DNA of 34,447 bases from Rhodospirillaceae bacterium (lineage in GTDB: Bacteria; Pseudomonadota; Alphaproteobacteria; GCA-2746255). The translations under genes were made by a program, and so were the position numbers. The stretch spans positions 43,135 through 77,581 of the forward strand of contig NVWO01000005.1 of assembly GCA_002746255.1 (NCBI GenBank), read 5' to 3'. Each line of letters begins with the position of its first letter. Position 1 is the stretch's first letter. The notes under the pieces are model-generated. The model did not search any database. It was given only the letters and a program-made list of their open reading frames with translations, and was not told the origin of the DNA. Positions 22,474 through 30,752 of the stretch are shown here, in pieces.

Positions 22474-22612
22474 ATGTGGGCTTGAGAGGCACACATTCCT
22501 TTGATGCCACGCCCACCCCAAAAGTTACAAAGACACATTTGGGAGCCACGTTCCGGGGACAGGGTCAAGGATCCGCTTCAATGGTACCGGGGTCTGGGAT
22601 AGATTGTCGCCC

Positions 22613-23263
22613 ATGAGCGGCACCCCTTCTCGCCACCACCGAGCAGCCCGGTCGCCTTCGCCGGAGGAACGTCGCCTGATCCAGGGCCTGCGCGCGGAAG
22701 ACCCTGGCAGCTATGGCGAACTTCTCAATTGCTATGGCGGGCGGATGCTGGCCGTCGCCCGGCGGATCATGCAAAACGAAGATGACGCTCAGGACTGCGT
22801 TCAGGAAGCCTTTCTACAAGCGTTTCGCAAGATCGATACGTTCGAGGAACGGGCCTCGCTCGGCTCCTGGTTGCACCGGATCGTGGTCAATGCCGCGCTG
22901 ATGAAAATCCGCCAGCGCAAGCGACGCAAGGAAACGCCGCTTGAGGACCATCTCTGCGAATTCGATGCGCAGGGCAGTCGCAAAACGATGGCACCAGAAC
23001 TTGTCACGGTAATGGAAGGCCACCTGGAAAGCCTGGAAATCCAGGCCATGATCCGCCAGGAAATCGCCGCGTTGCCAACGAATTTCCGTAACATTATCCT
23101 GCTGCGCGACATCGAAGAATATGACACAGGCGAAACGGCAACCCTTTTGGGGCTTTCCTTAAGTTCCACAAAAACACGCCTTCACCGGGCCCGGGCAGCG
23201 CTGAAAATACGGGTCGAAAAACAGCTCGCTACGAATAGCGCACCCGGCCGGAAAGGCATATAA
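22613..23263 (+). CDS. ECF-family (RpoE-like) sigma-70 factor
   Basis: This 216-residue group 4 sigma factor directs RNA polymerase to a dedicated promoter set. Region 2 is clear (YGGRMLAVARRIMQNEDDAQDCVQEAFLQAF, then GSWLHRIVVNAALMKIR), and region 4 carries the helix-turn-helix (ALPTNFRNIILLRDIEEYDTGETATLLGLS ... TKTRLHRARAAL). Between them is a somewhat long linker (about residues 105-145). ATG 22613 (MSGTPSRHHRAA) is chosen over an upstream TTG at 22604. A zinc anti-sigma gene follows 19 bp downstream, so activity is probably controlled post-translationally. It is not accompanied by PhyR or NepR and is therefore not the EcfG general stress factor. Confidence 0.92.
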   Translation: MSGTPSRHHRAARSPSPEERRLIQGLRAEDPGSYGELLNCYGGRMLAVARRIMQNEDDAQDCVQEAFLQAFRKIDTFEERASLGSWLHRIVVNAALMKIRQRKRRKETPLEDHLCEFDAQGSRKTMAPELVTVMEGHLESLEIQAMIRQEIAALPTNFRNIILLRDIEEYDTGETATLLGLSLSSTKTRLHRARAALKIRVEKQLATNSAPGRKGI

Positions 23264-23282
23264 CGAACATGCAAATTTATAC

Positions 23283-23546
23283 ATGGATGAAACAATGCAA
23301 TTGACACCAACCTGCCAAGAGTTGGACGCGTTCATTGTCGATTATATTGAGGGCAATTTACCGATCTATCGGCGCCTGATTTTTTTCCTACATCTTGGCC
23401 TGTGCTCGAAATGCCGCACCTATCTTTGCAGCTATCGAGAGCTGATCGCGTCAAGCAAAAACGCCTATTCGGAAACCGCCGAACGGTCGGAAATGCCGCA
23501 GGAACTGAAGCGCGCAATTCTGGCCAGCCGCAAGAACAAGGCCTGA
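23283..23546 (+). CDS. Zinc-finger anti-sigma factor (ZAS type)
   Basis: This 87-residue protein contains the HxxxCxxC zinc motif (HLGLCSKC) typical of zinc-containing anti-sigma domains, preceded by helical segments (ELDAFIVDYIEGNLP, RRLIFFLHLGL). Such proteins hold an ECF sigma inactive, often with redox sensitivity through the zinc cysteines. It has no convincing transmembrane segment beyond the short hydrophobic RLIFFLHLGL, so it is probably cytosolic. Start choices are ATG 23283 or ATG 23295 (GGATGA 4 bases upstream of the latter). It is 19 bp after the sigma gene and presumably co-transcribed. Confidence 0.84.
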   Translation: MDETMQLTPTCQELDAFIVDYIEGNLPIYRRLIFFLHLGLCSKCRTYLCSYRELIASSKNAYSETAERSEMPQELKRAILASRKNKA

Positions 23547-23615
23547 CCGGCGCGCATGCCTGACGATGCAACGCCGCCGCGCCCCCAAATAGGTCAACAT
23601 TCAGCAACCTGTTTT

Positions 23616-23624
23616 TGTGGATAA
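23616..23624 (-). promoter_or_regulatory. Perfect match to the DnaA-box consensus
   Basis: TGTGGATAA is the reverse complement of TTATCCACA. It lies in the gap after the anti-sigma gene. A single perfect 9-mer is not improbable in 34 kb, and no further boxes, AT-rich unwinding element or origin genes are near, so it may be chance. The remaining gap (23547-23819) also has an AAAGGG/CCCTTT hairpin around 23720-23747 and two GCACAAAG repeats, but no gene. Confidence 0.25.
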
Positions 23625-23819
23625 CTTTTGCTGCACCGCATGCCGCAAAGCTTCATGTGCCCGATTAAAGGGACTTTTCCATTTTGCATTGCGGTCGCAT
23701 GAAAAAATTATGATTCGACAAAGGGCACCGTTCCGGCTGACCCTTTCCCGAAGCCGACTTTTTGCACAAAGCCCTTCGCACAAAGATCCGGCGCACAGCA
23801 ACAAAGGTGGAGCCATCCA

Positions 23820-23930
23820 ATGGCGTTTATCAGCAGCACAGACAGGGAGGTGCGCATCCTCCTCAGGATTCTATCGGTTCTGGCGATTGCCGCCCTCATG
23901 GCCCTGACCGTCTGGACAGGCAGCCGGTAG
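23820..23930 (+). CDS. 36-residue single-pass membrane peptide, function unknown
   Basis: ATG 23820 opens a 36-codon frame ending in TAG at 23930. The peptide has a polar, charged N-terminus (AFISSTDREVRILLR), then one strongly hydrophobic helix (ILSVLAIAALMALTVWTG) and a short basic end. GGTGGAG sits about 8 bases upstream of the ATG, a good Shine-Dalgarno. These features fit a genuine small inner-membrane protein. It lies downstream of the ECF sigma and anti-sigma genes on the same strand and 5 bp from the convergent methyltransferase gene. It may belong to that regulon, but nothing shows this directly. Confidence 0.55.
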   Translation: MAFISSTDREVRILLRILSVLAIAALMALTVWTGSR

Positions 23931-23935
23931 CGTCG

Positions 23936-24601
23936 TTACGGCAACCACAGATAGACCGGCAGGATGCCGGTTGCCTGCAGCCACTCAATCCCCTCGAAAA
24001 GGGGATACGCCAGATAGAAAAGGGAGGCGTCCCGGAAGGTCATCCAGACGAGGTTGGGGCGTACGACGAGCGTGTCAGCATCTTTCCATAGACGCCAATT
24101 AGGGAGCCAGCGCGGCGTTGTAGCCAGATAGTCGCGATAGGGGCCGTCGAATTTCTTTAATAGAAAGGTTTCTTCTTTCCGGATAACGCCATTGAAAATC
24201 AGAAAAATCAGAAGGGCAAACAGGGCACCAACGACGATGCTGCCGGCCAAAAGCCCTGTCGCACCAGCCGCAACAACGGAAAACACATAAAGCGGATTGC
24301 GCACGACCGCGTAGGGCCCTGTGCGAATGATTGTCGCGCTCTTATGCCCTCCGATATACAGGCTGCACCAAGTCCGCCCAAGCACGCAAAGGCCGATAAG
24401 AACCATCCCCACGACCTCGATATCCTCGTGCCAGAACCCCTCTGGCCCCCACCAGGATTGCGTGAAGAGCGCCGCAAACAAAAGCAGCAGCGCCACAACA
24501 AAGATGATGCGCTTGCGACGACGTTGAACACTGGAAAGGCCGGGAGACGGCAACGGGAACGCTGCCGGGGCGGTTTCAGCTTCGGGATTCTTGTCAGACA
24601 T
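23936..24601 (-). CDS. ICMT/PEMT-like integral membrane methyltransferase
   Basis: This 221-residue membrane protein has about four to five hydrophobic helices (IIFVVALLLLFAALF, VVGMVLIGLCVLG, VFSVVAAGATGLLAG, IVVGALFALLIFLIF). The motifs are those of isoprenylcysteine carboxyl methyltransferase and phospholipid methyltransferase relatives: RTGPYAVVRNPLYV, and EETFLLKKFDGPYRDYLATTPRWLP, which in characterised relatives form the SAM site at the membrane face. The bacterial substrate is unknown; isoprenylated protein is unlikely and a lipid is possible. ATG 24601 is preferred to GTG 24604 because GAAGG lies 5 bp upstream of it. It is divergent from nothing close; 128 bp of unassigned sequence separates it from the tRNA. 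Confidence 0.8.
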   Translation of the reverse strand: MSDKNPEAETAPAAFPLPSPGLSSVQRRRKRIIFVVALLLLFAALFTQSWWGPEGFWHEDIEVVGMVLIGLCVLGRTWCSLYIGGHKSATIIRTGPYAVVRNPLYVFSVVAAGATGLLAGSIVVGALFALLIFLIFNGVIRKEETFLLKKFDGPYRDYLATTPRWLPNWRLWKDADTLVVRPNLVWMTFRDASLFYLAYPLFEGIEWLQATGILPVYLWLP

Positions 24602-24729
24602 CACGCCTTCACATGCCTACAGCCGACCGGCTGCGCGAAGTCTATGCGTCACACCCCCCTATTGCAAGACGCGCGGTGCGGCGCACCAAAACACGCGACG
24701 CCGTAAATGCAGATAACTTCGGCGAAGAA

Positions 24730-24806
24730 TGGTGGGCCCGGCAGGATTCGAACCTGCGACACGACCGTTATGAGCGGCCAGTTCTAACCAACTGAACTAC
24801 GGGCCC
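24730..24806 (-). tRNA. tRNA with CAT anticodon, probably tRNA-Ile2 (lysidine type)
   Basis: The 77-nt sequence folds as a cloverleaf: acceptor GGGCCCG with CGGGCCC, D-arm GTTCAGTTGGTTAGAAC, anticodon stem GGCCG/CGGTC (one weak pair) with loop CTCATAA, T-arm GCAGG-TTCGAAT-CCTGC, discriminator A, and an encoded CCA. The anticodon is CAT. The GGGCCCGTAG start and purine-rich acceptor fit isoleucine tRNA whose C34 is converted to lysidine by TilS to read ATA; elongator tRNA-Met cannot be excluded. The first-pair G-C excludes the initiator. It lies 22 bp after the rpoD stop. Confidence 0.93.
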
Positions 24807-24828
24807 GGAGACAAAAGATAGACCCAGA

Positions 24829-26826
24829 TCACGTGTCGAGGAAACTGCGCAGCTTGCGGGAACGCGAGGGATGCTTCAGCTTGCGAAGCGCTTTTGCTTC
24901 GATCTGACGGATACGCTCGCGAGTCACTGCGAATTGCTGCCCCACCTCTTCAAGGGTGTGGTCTGTGTTCATGCCGATGCCAAAGCGCATGCGCAGGACA
25001 CGCTCTTCCCTTGGCGTAAGGGAAGCCAGAATGCGCGTCGTCGTTTCCCGCAAATTCCCCTGGATCGCCGCCTCCAATGGCAGCACGGCGTTTTTGTCTT
25101 CAATGAAGTCGCCAAGATGGCTGTCTTCCTCGTCCCCGATCGGGGTTTCGAGGCTGATCGGCTCTTTCGCGATCTTCAGCACCTTGCGCACCTTATCCAG
25201 CGGCATGCTGAGCTTCACCGCCACCTCTTCCGGCGTCGGCTCACGTCCGAGTTCGTGCAACATCTGACGCGAGGTGCGCACGAGCTTGTTGATCGTCTCA
25301 ATCATGTGAACCGGAATACGGATCGTACGCGCCTGATCGGCGATTGAACGCGTGATGGCCTGGCGAATCCACCAGGTGGCATAGGTTGAGAACTTGTAGC
25401 CACGCCGGTATTCAAATTTGTCCACGGCCTTCATAAGGCCGATGTTCCCTTCCTGAATAAGGTCGAGAAACTGCAAGCCACGGTTTGTGTATTTCTTGGC
25501 AATCGAAATAACCAGGCGCAAATTTGCCTCGATCATTTCCTTTTTTGCCTGGTTGGCCCGTTGTTCACCCGCCTGAACCGTGCTGACAATGCGCTTGAAT
25601 TCGACGATGGGCAACCCGGCCTCAATCGACATCTCGATAATTTCACTACGGATGTCCTTGATCTCGTCCCCGTGCTTCTTCACGAACGCCTTCCAGCCTC
25701 GTGTTTTCAGATCGGAAACCTGATCGAGCCAATTCGGGTCCAGTTCGTGACCGAGATAGCGCTCCAGAAAGTCCTCCCGCTTCACCTTGCAGCCCGTTGC
25801 AAGGCGGAGCATGCGCCCTTCCAGCATCACGAGGCGACGGCTCAACAGTTTTAGATATTCAACCAGATCCTCAATGCGCCCATTGTTGAGACGAACGGTC
25901 TGCATAAGCCCGACAAGGTCGACTCTCAGGCGCTCATAGCGCTTTTCCTGAGCGGGTGTGGGTTTCTCTGCCTTATGAAAAATTTCGAAGCGTTTTTCCT
26001 GAAGGCGGTGGAATTTTTTATAGGCCGAAGAAATAGCGTCGAAAAGCTCCAGAATGTCCGGCAGCAGCGTTTCCTCCATCACCGCCATCGAAACGGGAAT
26101 TTCGTCGTCTTCGTCGTCATCGCCCTCGGTCTTTTCTTTTTCGCCCTCCGTCTTCCCTTCTGTTGCCGCTGGCCCTTCCGCCCCGGTGCCTTTTTTGTCT
26201 TCGCTCTCTTCGTATTTTTTCTTTTCGCTTTCGGCCCCAGCCTTCGTGCCGCCATAGGTTGCATCCAGATCGATGACATCGCGAAGAAGCGTGCTGCCGT
26301 CTGCCAGGCCTTTCCGCCATTCCACAATCGCGCGAATCGTTGTCGGACTCTCGCAAATGCCGCCGATCATCTTGTTCCGTCCCGCCTCGATCCGCTTGGC
26401 GATGGCAATCTCTCCCTCGCGGGAAAGCAGCTCGACACTGCCCATTTCGCGCAAATACATCCGAACCGGGTCGTCCGTTCGCCCAAGCTCGGAGTCGTCG
26501 TAATTTCCGGCGGTTTTTTCTTCTTCCTCTTTACCCCCCCCGGATTCCTTTGCGGGAGTTTCGCTGGAATTGTCGTCGCTTTCGTCCGAATCAACGAGAT
26601 TGATGTCCATCTCTGACATCAACGCCATGATGTCTTCGATCTGCTCGGAGGACGTCTCGCCCGACGGCAGGGCTGCGTTCAGTTCGTCATAGGTGACGTA
26701 ACCGCGCTCTTTGCCAATCGCGAATAATTTTTTTACCGCGGCGTTCGCATTGTCGATCAAGGGGGAATCCCCAATCGCCTCGCTCGCTTTCGCGGTGCTT
26801 GCTGCTTGTGATGTTTTCGAAGCCAT
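24829..26826 (-). CDS. rpoD: Primary sigma factor RpoD (sigma-70)
   Basis: This is the housekeeping sigma factor that directs RNA polymerase to most promoters. The 665-residue protein has region 1.1 (residues 25-75), region 1.2 ([21 protein letters not shown] near 119-139), the non-conserved region, region 2 ([20 protein letters not shown], then [20 protein letters not shown]), region 3, and region 4 ([16 protein letters not shown] ... [19 protein letters not shown]). Two strongly acidic low-complexity stretches stand out, at about 79-113 and 194-242 (EGDDDEDDE). It follows dnaG by 102 bp and precedes the tRNA, as the last protein gene of the yqeY-dnaG-rpoD unit. Confidence 0.98.
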   Translation of the reverse strand: MASKTSQAASTAKASEAIGDSPLIDNANAAVKKLFAIGKERGYVTYDELNAALPSGETSSEQIEDIMALMSEMDINLVDSDESDDNSSETPAKESGGGKEEEEKTAGNYDDSELGRTDDPVRMYLREMGSVELLSREGEIAIAKRIEAGRNKMIGGICESPTTIRAIVEWRKGLADGSTLLRDVIDLDATYGGTKAGAESEKKKYEESEDKKGTGAEGPAATEGKTEGEKEKTEGDDDEDDEIPVSMAVMEETLLPDILELFDAISSAYKKFHRLQEKRFEIFHKAEKPTPAQEKRYERLRVDLVGLMQTVRLNNGRIEDLVEYLKLLSRRLVMLEGRMLRLATGCKVKREDFLERYLGHELDPNWLDQVSDLKTRGWKAFVKKHGDEIKDIRSEIIEMSIEAGLPIVEFKRIVSTVQAGEQRANQAKKEMIEANLRLVISIAKKYTNRGLQFLDLIQEGNIGLMKAVDKFEYRRGYKFSTYATWWIRQAITRSIADQARTIRIPVHMIETINKLVRTSRQMLHELGREPTPEEVAVKLSMPLDKVRKVLKIAKEPISLETPIGDEEDSHLGDFIEDKNAVLPLEAAIQGNLRETTTRILASLTPREERVLRMRFGIGMNTDHTLEEVGQQFAVTRERIRQIEAKALRKLKHPSRSRKLRSFLDT

Positions 26827-26928
26827 GAATTTCTATTCTCTCCTGCGCTCGAAAAGCTTCCTTAAACCACCCTCCCCCGGCGTGAAATCACTGGGGTGCA
26901 AGGCTGTCCAAAAAGCTTTGTCCTTCCG

Positions 26929-28740
26929 TCAATCCGTTCCCGCCGGGGCAACGCCCTCGCCGGAAGCCTCTTCCGTCGGCAAATTGTCCAATTGTTTTCG
27001 GCCCTTAAGCCGCCGCCACGTTTCTTCCGTCAGATTATCCGCCAGCGCCCGTTCCGCATCGCGAAGTTCTGCTTCCTCTGTCGTCTTATGCAGGCGGCGC
27101 AACGCCTCTGCCCAACCCGCAAAAACCTGCTCCGCCGGTGCCTGCGGCCGCACGAAGGCCCCCGCACTCGCATAAAAGTCCGACCGCAGCAATGGGGCCA
27201 GAGCATCGGAAAAGCCGCCAGCCTCAAGATGGCGCGTCAGCCGCTCGGTATCAAGGCCCGGATCCTCGCTAAAAGCCAGGACAATCGCCTGGCGCAGGCG
27301 GTCAAGATCGGGGAGCGTGAACGCAAGGCTGCCGAAACGCTCAGCCAGGTCGTTATATAGGTCGGGGTGATTGATCACAATCGCCACAAGAATCTGCTGA
27401 CTTTTCTTTACCGGGTCGGTGACAGGCACGGCCATTGACGCCTCGGCTGCTTTTTTTCCTTTGCCGCGGCCCGAAGCCTGCCAAAGGCGGGCGCGGAAAT
27501 CGCTGCGGTAATGCGCCTGCACATTCCGGTCCTCAATACGCCGGACCAGGGCTTCCAGGCGGCTTTCCAGCGCAGCGCGGCGTTCCGGCGTGTCGGCGGG
27601 CCGTTCCGCAAAGCAGGCCTCCCATAAGACATCCGCCAGCGGCCGGGCGGCATCAAGCAGACGCCGCATGGCCGGCGCCCCTCCACCAAGCAGCAGGCTG
27701 TCGGGGTCTTCACCGCTGGGAAGGCTTGCAAAGCGCAGGGAATGCCCGGCGCGCAGCCCTGGCAAGGCCCGTTCAGCCGCACGGGTGGCGGCGCGCAGCC
27801 CCGCCGCATCGCCGTCGAAACAAAGGATCGGCTCTGGTGCCAAACGCCACAGCTCGGCAATCTGCGTCTCGGTGAGCGCCGTACCAAGGGGAGCCACGGC
27901 CTGGGACAATCCCGCCTGGTGCAGCGCCAACACGTCCATATAGCCTTCGGCGACGATTACCTCATGGCGCTGGCGCGCCGACGCCTTCGCCGCCGCCACG
28001 CCGTAAAGGATGCTGCCCTTGTTAAAGAGCGGCGTTTCCGGCGAATTAATGTATTTTGCGAGCCGCCCGCTTGTTTCACTAAAGAGACGACCACCAAACG
28101 CGATCACCCGGTCGCGGCGATTCGTAATCGGAAAAAGAATACGCTGGCGAAAACGTTCGAACGGCGCCTTTGGGGCGTCCACCGCCACAAGCAGGCCGGT
28201 TTCCAGCATCTCACCCTCTGAAAAACCCTGTTCGCCAAGGGCCGCGATCAGCAACCCCCTGCCTTCCGGGGCGAATCCCAAGCGAAAACGCTGGATTGTC
28301 GCGTCATTCAGCCCGCGATTCTTCACATAGGCAAGGGCCGCCGCACCCCGAGGCCCGTGCAATTCCCCTTCGTACCAGCGGGTCGCCGCTTCAAGGACGC
28401 CGATCAGGCGATCCTCTACCTTCTCGCGGGCAACCGCCTCCGGGCTGGATTGTGGCATCGCCACACCGGCAATCCCGGCCAGCCGTTCGACCGCATCAGG
28501 AAAGGCAAGGCCGCCGTGGTTCATCTCAAAAGCAATGACGTCGCCATGGGCGCCGCAACCGAAGCAGTGGTAGAAACCCTTCTCGTCGTTCACGGTGAAG
28601 GAAGGCGTCTTTTCTTTGTGGAAGGGGCAGAGGCCAAGCTGTTCGCGCCCACGACGGCGCAGCTGCACATGGCGACCGATGGTGTCGGAAAGCGGCACCC
28701 GGTCGCGCAACTCGTCAAGAAACTGGGATGAAAAACGCAT
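26929..28740 (-). CDS. dnaG: DNA primase DnaG
   Basis: DnaG makes RNA primers for replication together with the DnaB helicase. From ATG 28740 the protein has 603 residues: a CHC2 zinc finger (Cys38, His41, Cys59, Cys62 in CPFHKEKTPSF ... HCFGCGAHGD), the RNA-polymerase core, and the TOPRIM catalytic part (VIVAEGYMDVLALHQAG, ILCFDGDAAGLRAA). A C-terminal helicase-interacting region follows, ending near residue 600. The frame is open to 28800, but MRFSSQFLDELRDRVPL is the usual primase N-terminus. It sits 52 bp after yqeY. Confidence 0.97.
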   Translation of the reverse strand: MRFSSQFLDELRDRVPLSDTIGRHVQLRRRGREQLGLCPFHKEKTPSFTVNDEKGFYHCFGCGAHGDVIAFEMNHGGLAFPDAVERLAGIAGVAMPQSSPEAVAREKVEDRLIGVLEAATRWYEGELHGPRGAAALAYVKNRGLNDATIQRFRLGFAPEGRGLLIAALGEQGFSEGEMLETGLLVAVDAPKAPFERFRQRILFPITNRRDRVIAFGGRLFSETSGRLAKYINSPETPLFNKGSILYGVAAAKASARQRHEVIVAEGYMDVLALHQAGLSQAVAPLGTALTETQIAELWRLAPEPILCFDGDAAGLRAATRAAERALPGLRAGHSLRFASLPSGEDPDSLLLGGGAPAMRRLLDAARPLADVLWEACFAERPADTPERRAALESRLEALVRRIEDRNVQAHYRSDFRARLWQASGRGKGKKAAEASMAVPVTDPVKKSQQILVAIVINHPDLYNDLAERFGSLAFTLPDLDRLRQAIVLAFSEDPGLDTERLTRHLEAGGFSDALAPLLRSDFYASAGAFVRPQAPAEQVFAGWAEALRRLHKTTEEAELRDAERALADNLTEETWRRLKGRKQLDNLPTEEASGEGVAPAGTD

Positions 28741-28792
28741 CGCCCGTCGATTGTCCTGCCTGCAAAACCCGCCATGCTCACACAGGCGCGTG

Positions 28793-29248
28793 TTAGCCAA
28801 GCATCCCTTTTACAATGCCACTTGCCCGGGAAAAATCCATTTTCCCGGCATAGCGCGCGCGAAGCGCCGCCATCACGCGGCCCATGTCCTTCAAATGGGC
28901 GGCTTTTTCCTCTGCAACGATCACTTCGACTGCTTCGCGCAATTCGTCATCCGCCATCTGCCTGGGCAAAAAGCGCGTGATGATTACAATCTCGGCGCGT
29001 TCCCGATCAACGAGATCCTGACGACCCCCCTGTTCGTAAAGCGCAATGGATTCGCCGCGCTGCTTCACCATCTTTTGCAGAAGTTGTAGAATTTCCGTAT
29101 CGTCAAGGCCCGCGTCGCCACGCTCCGGCCGCACGGCAATGTCCCTGTCCTTTAACGCAGCAAGGATCAGGCGCAACGTTGAACGCGCTATTTTATCCTG
29201 CGACTTCAACGCTTCTTTCAGCGCTTCACTCAATTGGGTGCGCAGCAT
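28793..29248 (-). CDS. yqeY: GatB/YqeY domain-containing protein
   Basis: This 151-residue protein is a stand-alone YqeY: an N-terminal helical bundle (LRTQLSEALKEALKSQDKIARSTLRLILAALKD) and a C-terminal domain like the tail of GatB (DMGRVMAALRARYAGKMDFSRASGIVKGML). Its biochemical role is not established; a tRNA- or amidotransferase-related role is suggested only by the GatB similarity. ATG 29248 gives the usual MLRTQL start. The preceding frame up to 29716 has no conserved content and overlaps carA. It leads the yqeY-dnaG-rpoD operon, divergent from carA. Confidence 0.94.
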   Translation of the reverse strand: MLRTQLSEALKEALKSQDKIARSTLRLILAALKDRDIAVRPERGDAGLDDTEILQLLQKMVKQRGESIALYEQGGRQDLVDRERAEIVIITRFLPRQMADDELREAVEVIVAEEKAAHLKDMGRVMAALRARYAGKMDFSRASGIVKGMLG

Positions 29249-29291
29249 GCCGGGGTGCCAAAATGTTAGGACGCGATTTCGGGAACGAAAG

Positions 29292-29320
29292 ATATTACAG
29301 GAATTTTCTGGGTTTAGCAA
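29292..29320 (-). promoter_or_regulatory. Probable promoter of yqeY-dnaG-rpoD
   Basis: On the - strand TTGCTA (29320-29315), a 17-bp spacer and TAATAT (29297-29292) form a sigma-70-like promoter about 45 bp upstream of the yqeY ATG. The -35 lies within a GGTTTAGCAACC palindrome, and a similar TTTAGTAACCC is nearby. Confidence 0.5.
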
Positions 29321-29377
29321 CCACCTGAAATTTAGTAACCCGCTGATTTTCTTGTTCTTTTTAAGCGCAGTGCTCCC

Positions 29378-29406
29378 TTGACGGCGACAGGGCTTTTGCT
29401 TATGAA
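29378..29406 (+). promoter_or_regulatory. Probable carAB promoter
   Basis: TTGACG (29378-29383, 5 of 6 matches), a 17-bp spacer and TATGAA (29401-29406, 4 of 6) make a good sigma-70-like promoter. The transcript would start near 29413, leaving a leader of roughly 130-145 nt before carA. Confidence 0.55.
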
Positions 29407-29458
29407 ACGCCGGACCCCCTAAAACGCGTCCACTGCTTCCAAGCCACGGACCCAAAAC

Positions 29459-29510
29459 CCCGCCGAAGGCGGGCGAGCACGCTTGCTCGCAAGGGTTCGC
29501 CCGCAAGGGC
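29459..29510 (+). other. Structured carA leader with competing helices
   Basis: Three local hairpins can form in series: CCCGCC-GAA-GGCGGG (29459-29473), GCGAGCA-CGCT-TGCTCGC (29473-29490) and GCCC-GCAA-GGGC (29499-29510, a GNRA tetraloop). An 8-bp long-range helix, GCGGGCGA (29469-29476) with TCGCCCGC (29497-29504), excludes all three. CGCAAGGG occurs twice, 14 bp apart. This may be a regulatory leader, or a dispersed REP-like repeat that happens to lie before carA. No leader peptide with an ATG was found. Confidence 0.5.
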
Positions 29511-29555
29511 CGAAAGCGAGCGCCGCTGACGGGTCGAGAAATGCCAGAAGGAACC

Positions 29556-30752
29556 ATGCGCGAAATGTCCCCAGCCAAACCGATGCGCGCCTTTCGTAAA
29601 GACGGGACCCTCCCTCCCGGCGTCTCGGCAATATTGGTGCTGGAAGACGGCCACGTCTTGTGGGGCGCCGGATGCGGCGCCACCGGCGCGGCGGTCGGCG
29701 AAATTTGCTTCAACACCGCGATGACCGGCTATGAGGAAATCCTTACGGACCCTTCCTATGCCGGCCAGATTATTACCTTCACCTTCCCCCATATCGGCAA
29801 TGTCGGCACGAACGCCACCGACCGGGAGCGCACCCACCCCACAGCCCGGGGCTTTGTCCTGCGCACGGCGATCACGGAGGCATCAAACTTCCGCAGCGAA
29901 CACCACCTGGACGCCTGGGCCAAGGCCGAGGGCCTTATCGGCCTGACCGGCGTGGACACGCGGCGACTGACCCGTCACATCCGCGACAACGGCGCCCCGA
30001 AAGGCGTGATCTGTCACTCGGCGGACGGGCGCTTTGACCTTGATGCCCTGCACAAAATGGCCCAGGCCTGGCCGGGCCTCGAAGGCATGGATCTGGCAAA
30101 AGACGTCACCACCGCCGAACCCTACGACTGGGACGAGACCTGCTGGCAACTGGGCAAGGGCCATGGCCGGGTAACGGCACCCCGCCACCATATCGTCGCC
30201 ATTGATTTTGGGGTCAAGTGGAACATCCTGCGCACGCTCGCCAACGCCGGCGCGCGCGTCACCGTGCTGCCGGCAACGGCAAGTGCGGCCGATGTCCTTG
30301 ACCGCAAACCCGATGGCATCTTTCTTTCGAACGGCCCTGGCGACCCGGCGGCGACGGCAAAATACGCCGTTCCGATGCTAAAAGAGATCATCTCCTCCGG
30401 CGTTCCAATCTTTGGCATCTGCCTTGGCCATCAGCTTCTTGCTCTCAGCCTGGGCGCAAAGACGAAAAAAATGTTTTTAGGCCATCGCGGCGCCAATCAT
30501 CCGGTAAAAGACCTGGAAACGGGGCGCGTTGAAATCACAAGCCAGAATCACGGCTTCGTCGTCTGCAAGGAAAGCCTTCCGAAAGGCGTCACCATGTCTC
30601 ATGCCTCGCTTTTCGACCAGTCCCTCGAAGGGTTACGCGTCGCGGACAAACCTATCTTTTCGGTCCAATATCATCCGGAGGCCTCCCCCGGCCCCCATGA
30701 CAGCCATTATCTGTTCCAACGGTTTTTAAGCAGGATCGAACGCGATGCCTAA
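29556..30752 (+). CDS. carA: Carbamoyl-phosphate synthase small (glutaminase) subunit CarA
   Basis: CarA hydrolyses glutamine and passes ammonia to CarB to make carbamoyl phosphate for arginine and pyrimidines. The N-terminal CarA domain ([31 protein letters not shown]) is followed by a class I glutamine amidotransferase with nucleophile Cys in [12 protein letters not shown] and the His/Glu pair in [13 protein letters not shown]. From ATG 29556 it has 398 residues. ATGs at 29541 and 29565 are also in frame; 29556 has AAGGA close upstream (spacing 3), so the start is unsettled. The stop overlaps carB by 8 bp. Confidence 0.96.
   Translation: MREMSPAKPMRAFRKDGTLPPGVSAILVLEDGHVLWGAGCGATGAAVGEICFNTAMTGYEEILTDPSYAGQIITFTFPHIGNVGTNATDRERTHPTARGFVLRTAITEASNFRSEHHLDAWAKAEGLIGLTGVDTRRLTRHIRDNGAPKGVICHSADGRFDLDALHKMAQAWPGLEGMDLAKDVTTAEPYDWDETCWQLGKGHGRVTAPRHHIVAIDFGVKWNILRTLANAGARVTVLPATASAADVLDRKPDGIFLSNGPGDPAATAKYAVPMLKEIISSGVPIFGICLGHQLLALSLGAKTKKMFLGHRGANHPVKDLETGRVEITSQNHGFVVCKESLPKGVTMSHASLFDQSLEGLRVADKPIFSVQYHPEASPGPHDSHYLFQRFLSRIERDA

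Noticed and set aside
24674-24686. Small GGTGC/GCACC hairpin as terminator of the rpoD-tRNA transcript
   Set aside because: Stem is short with no T-run on the - strand.
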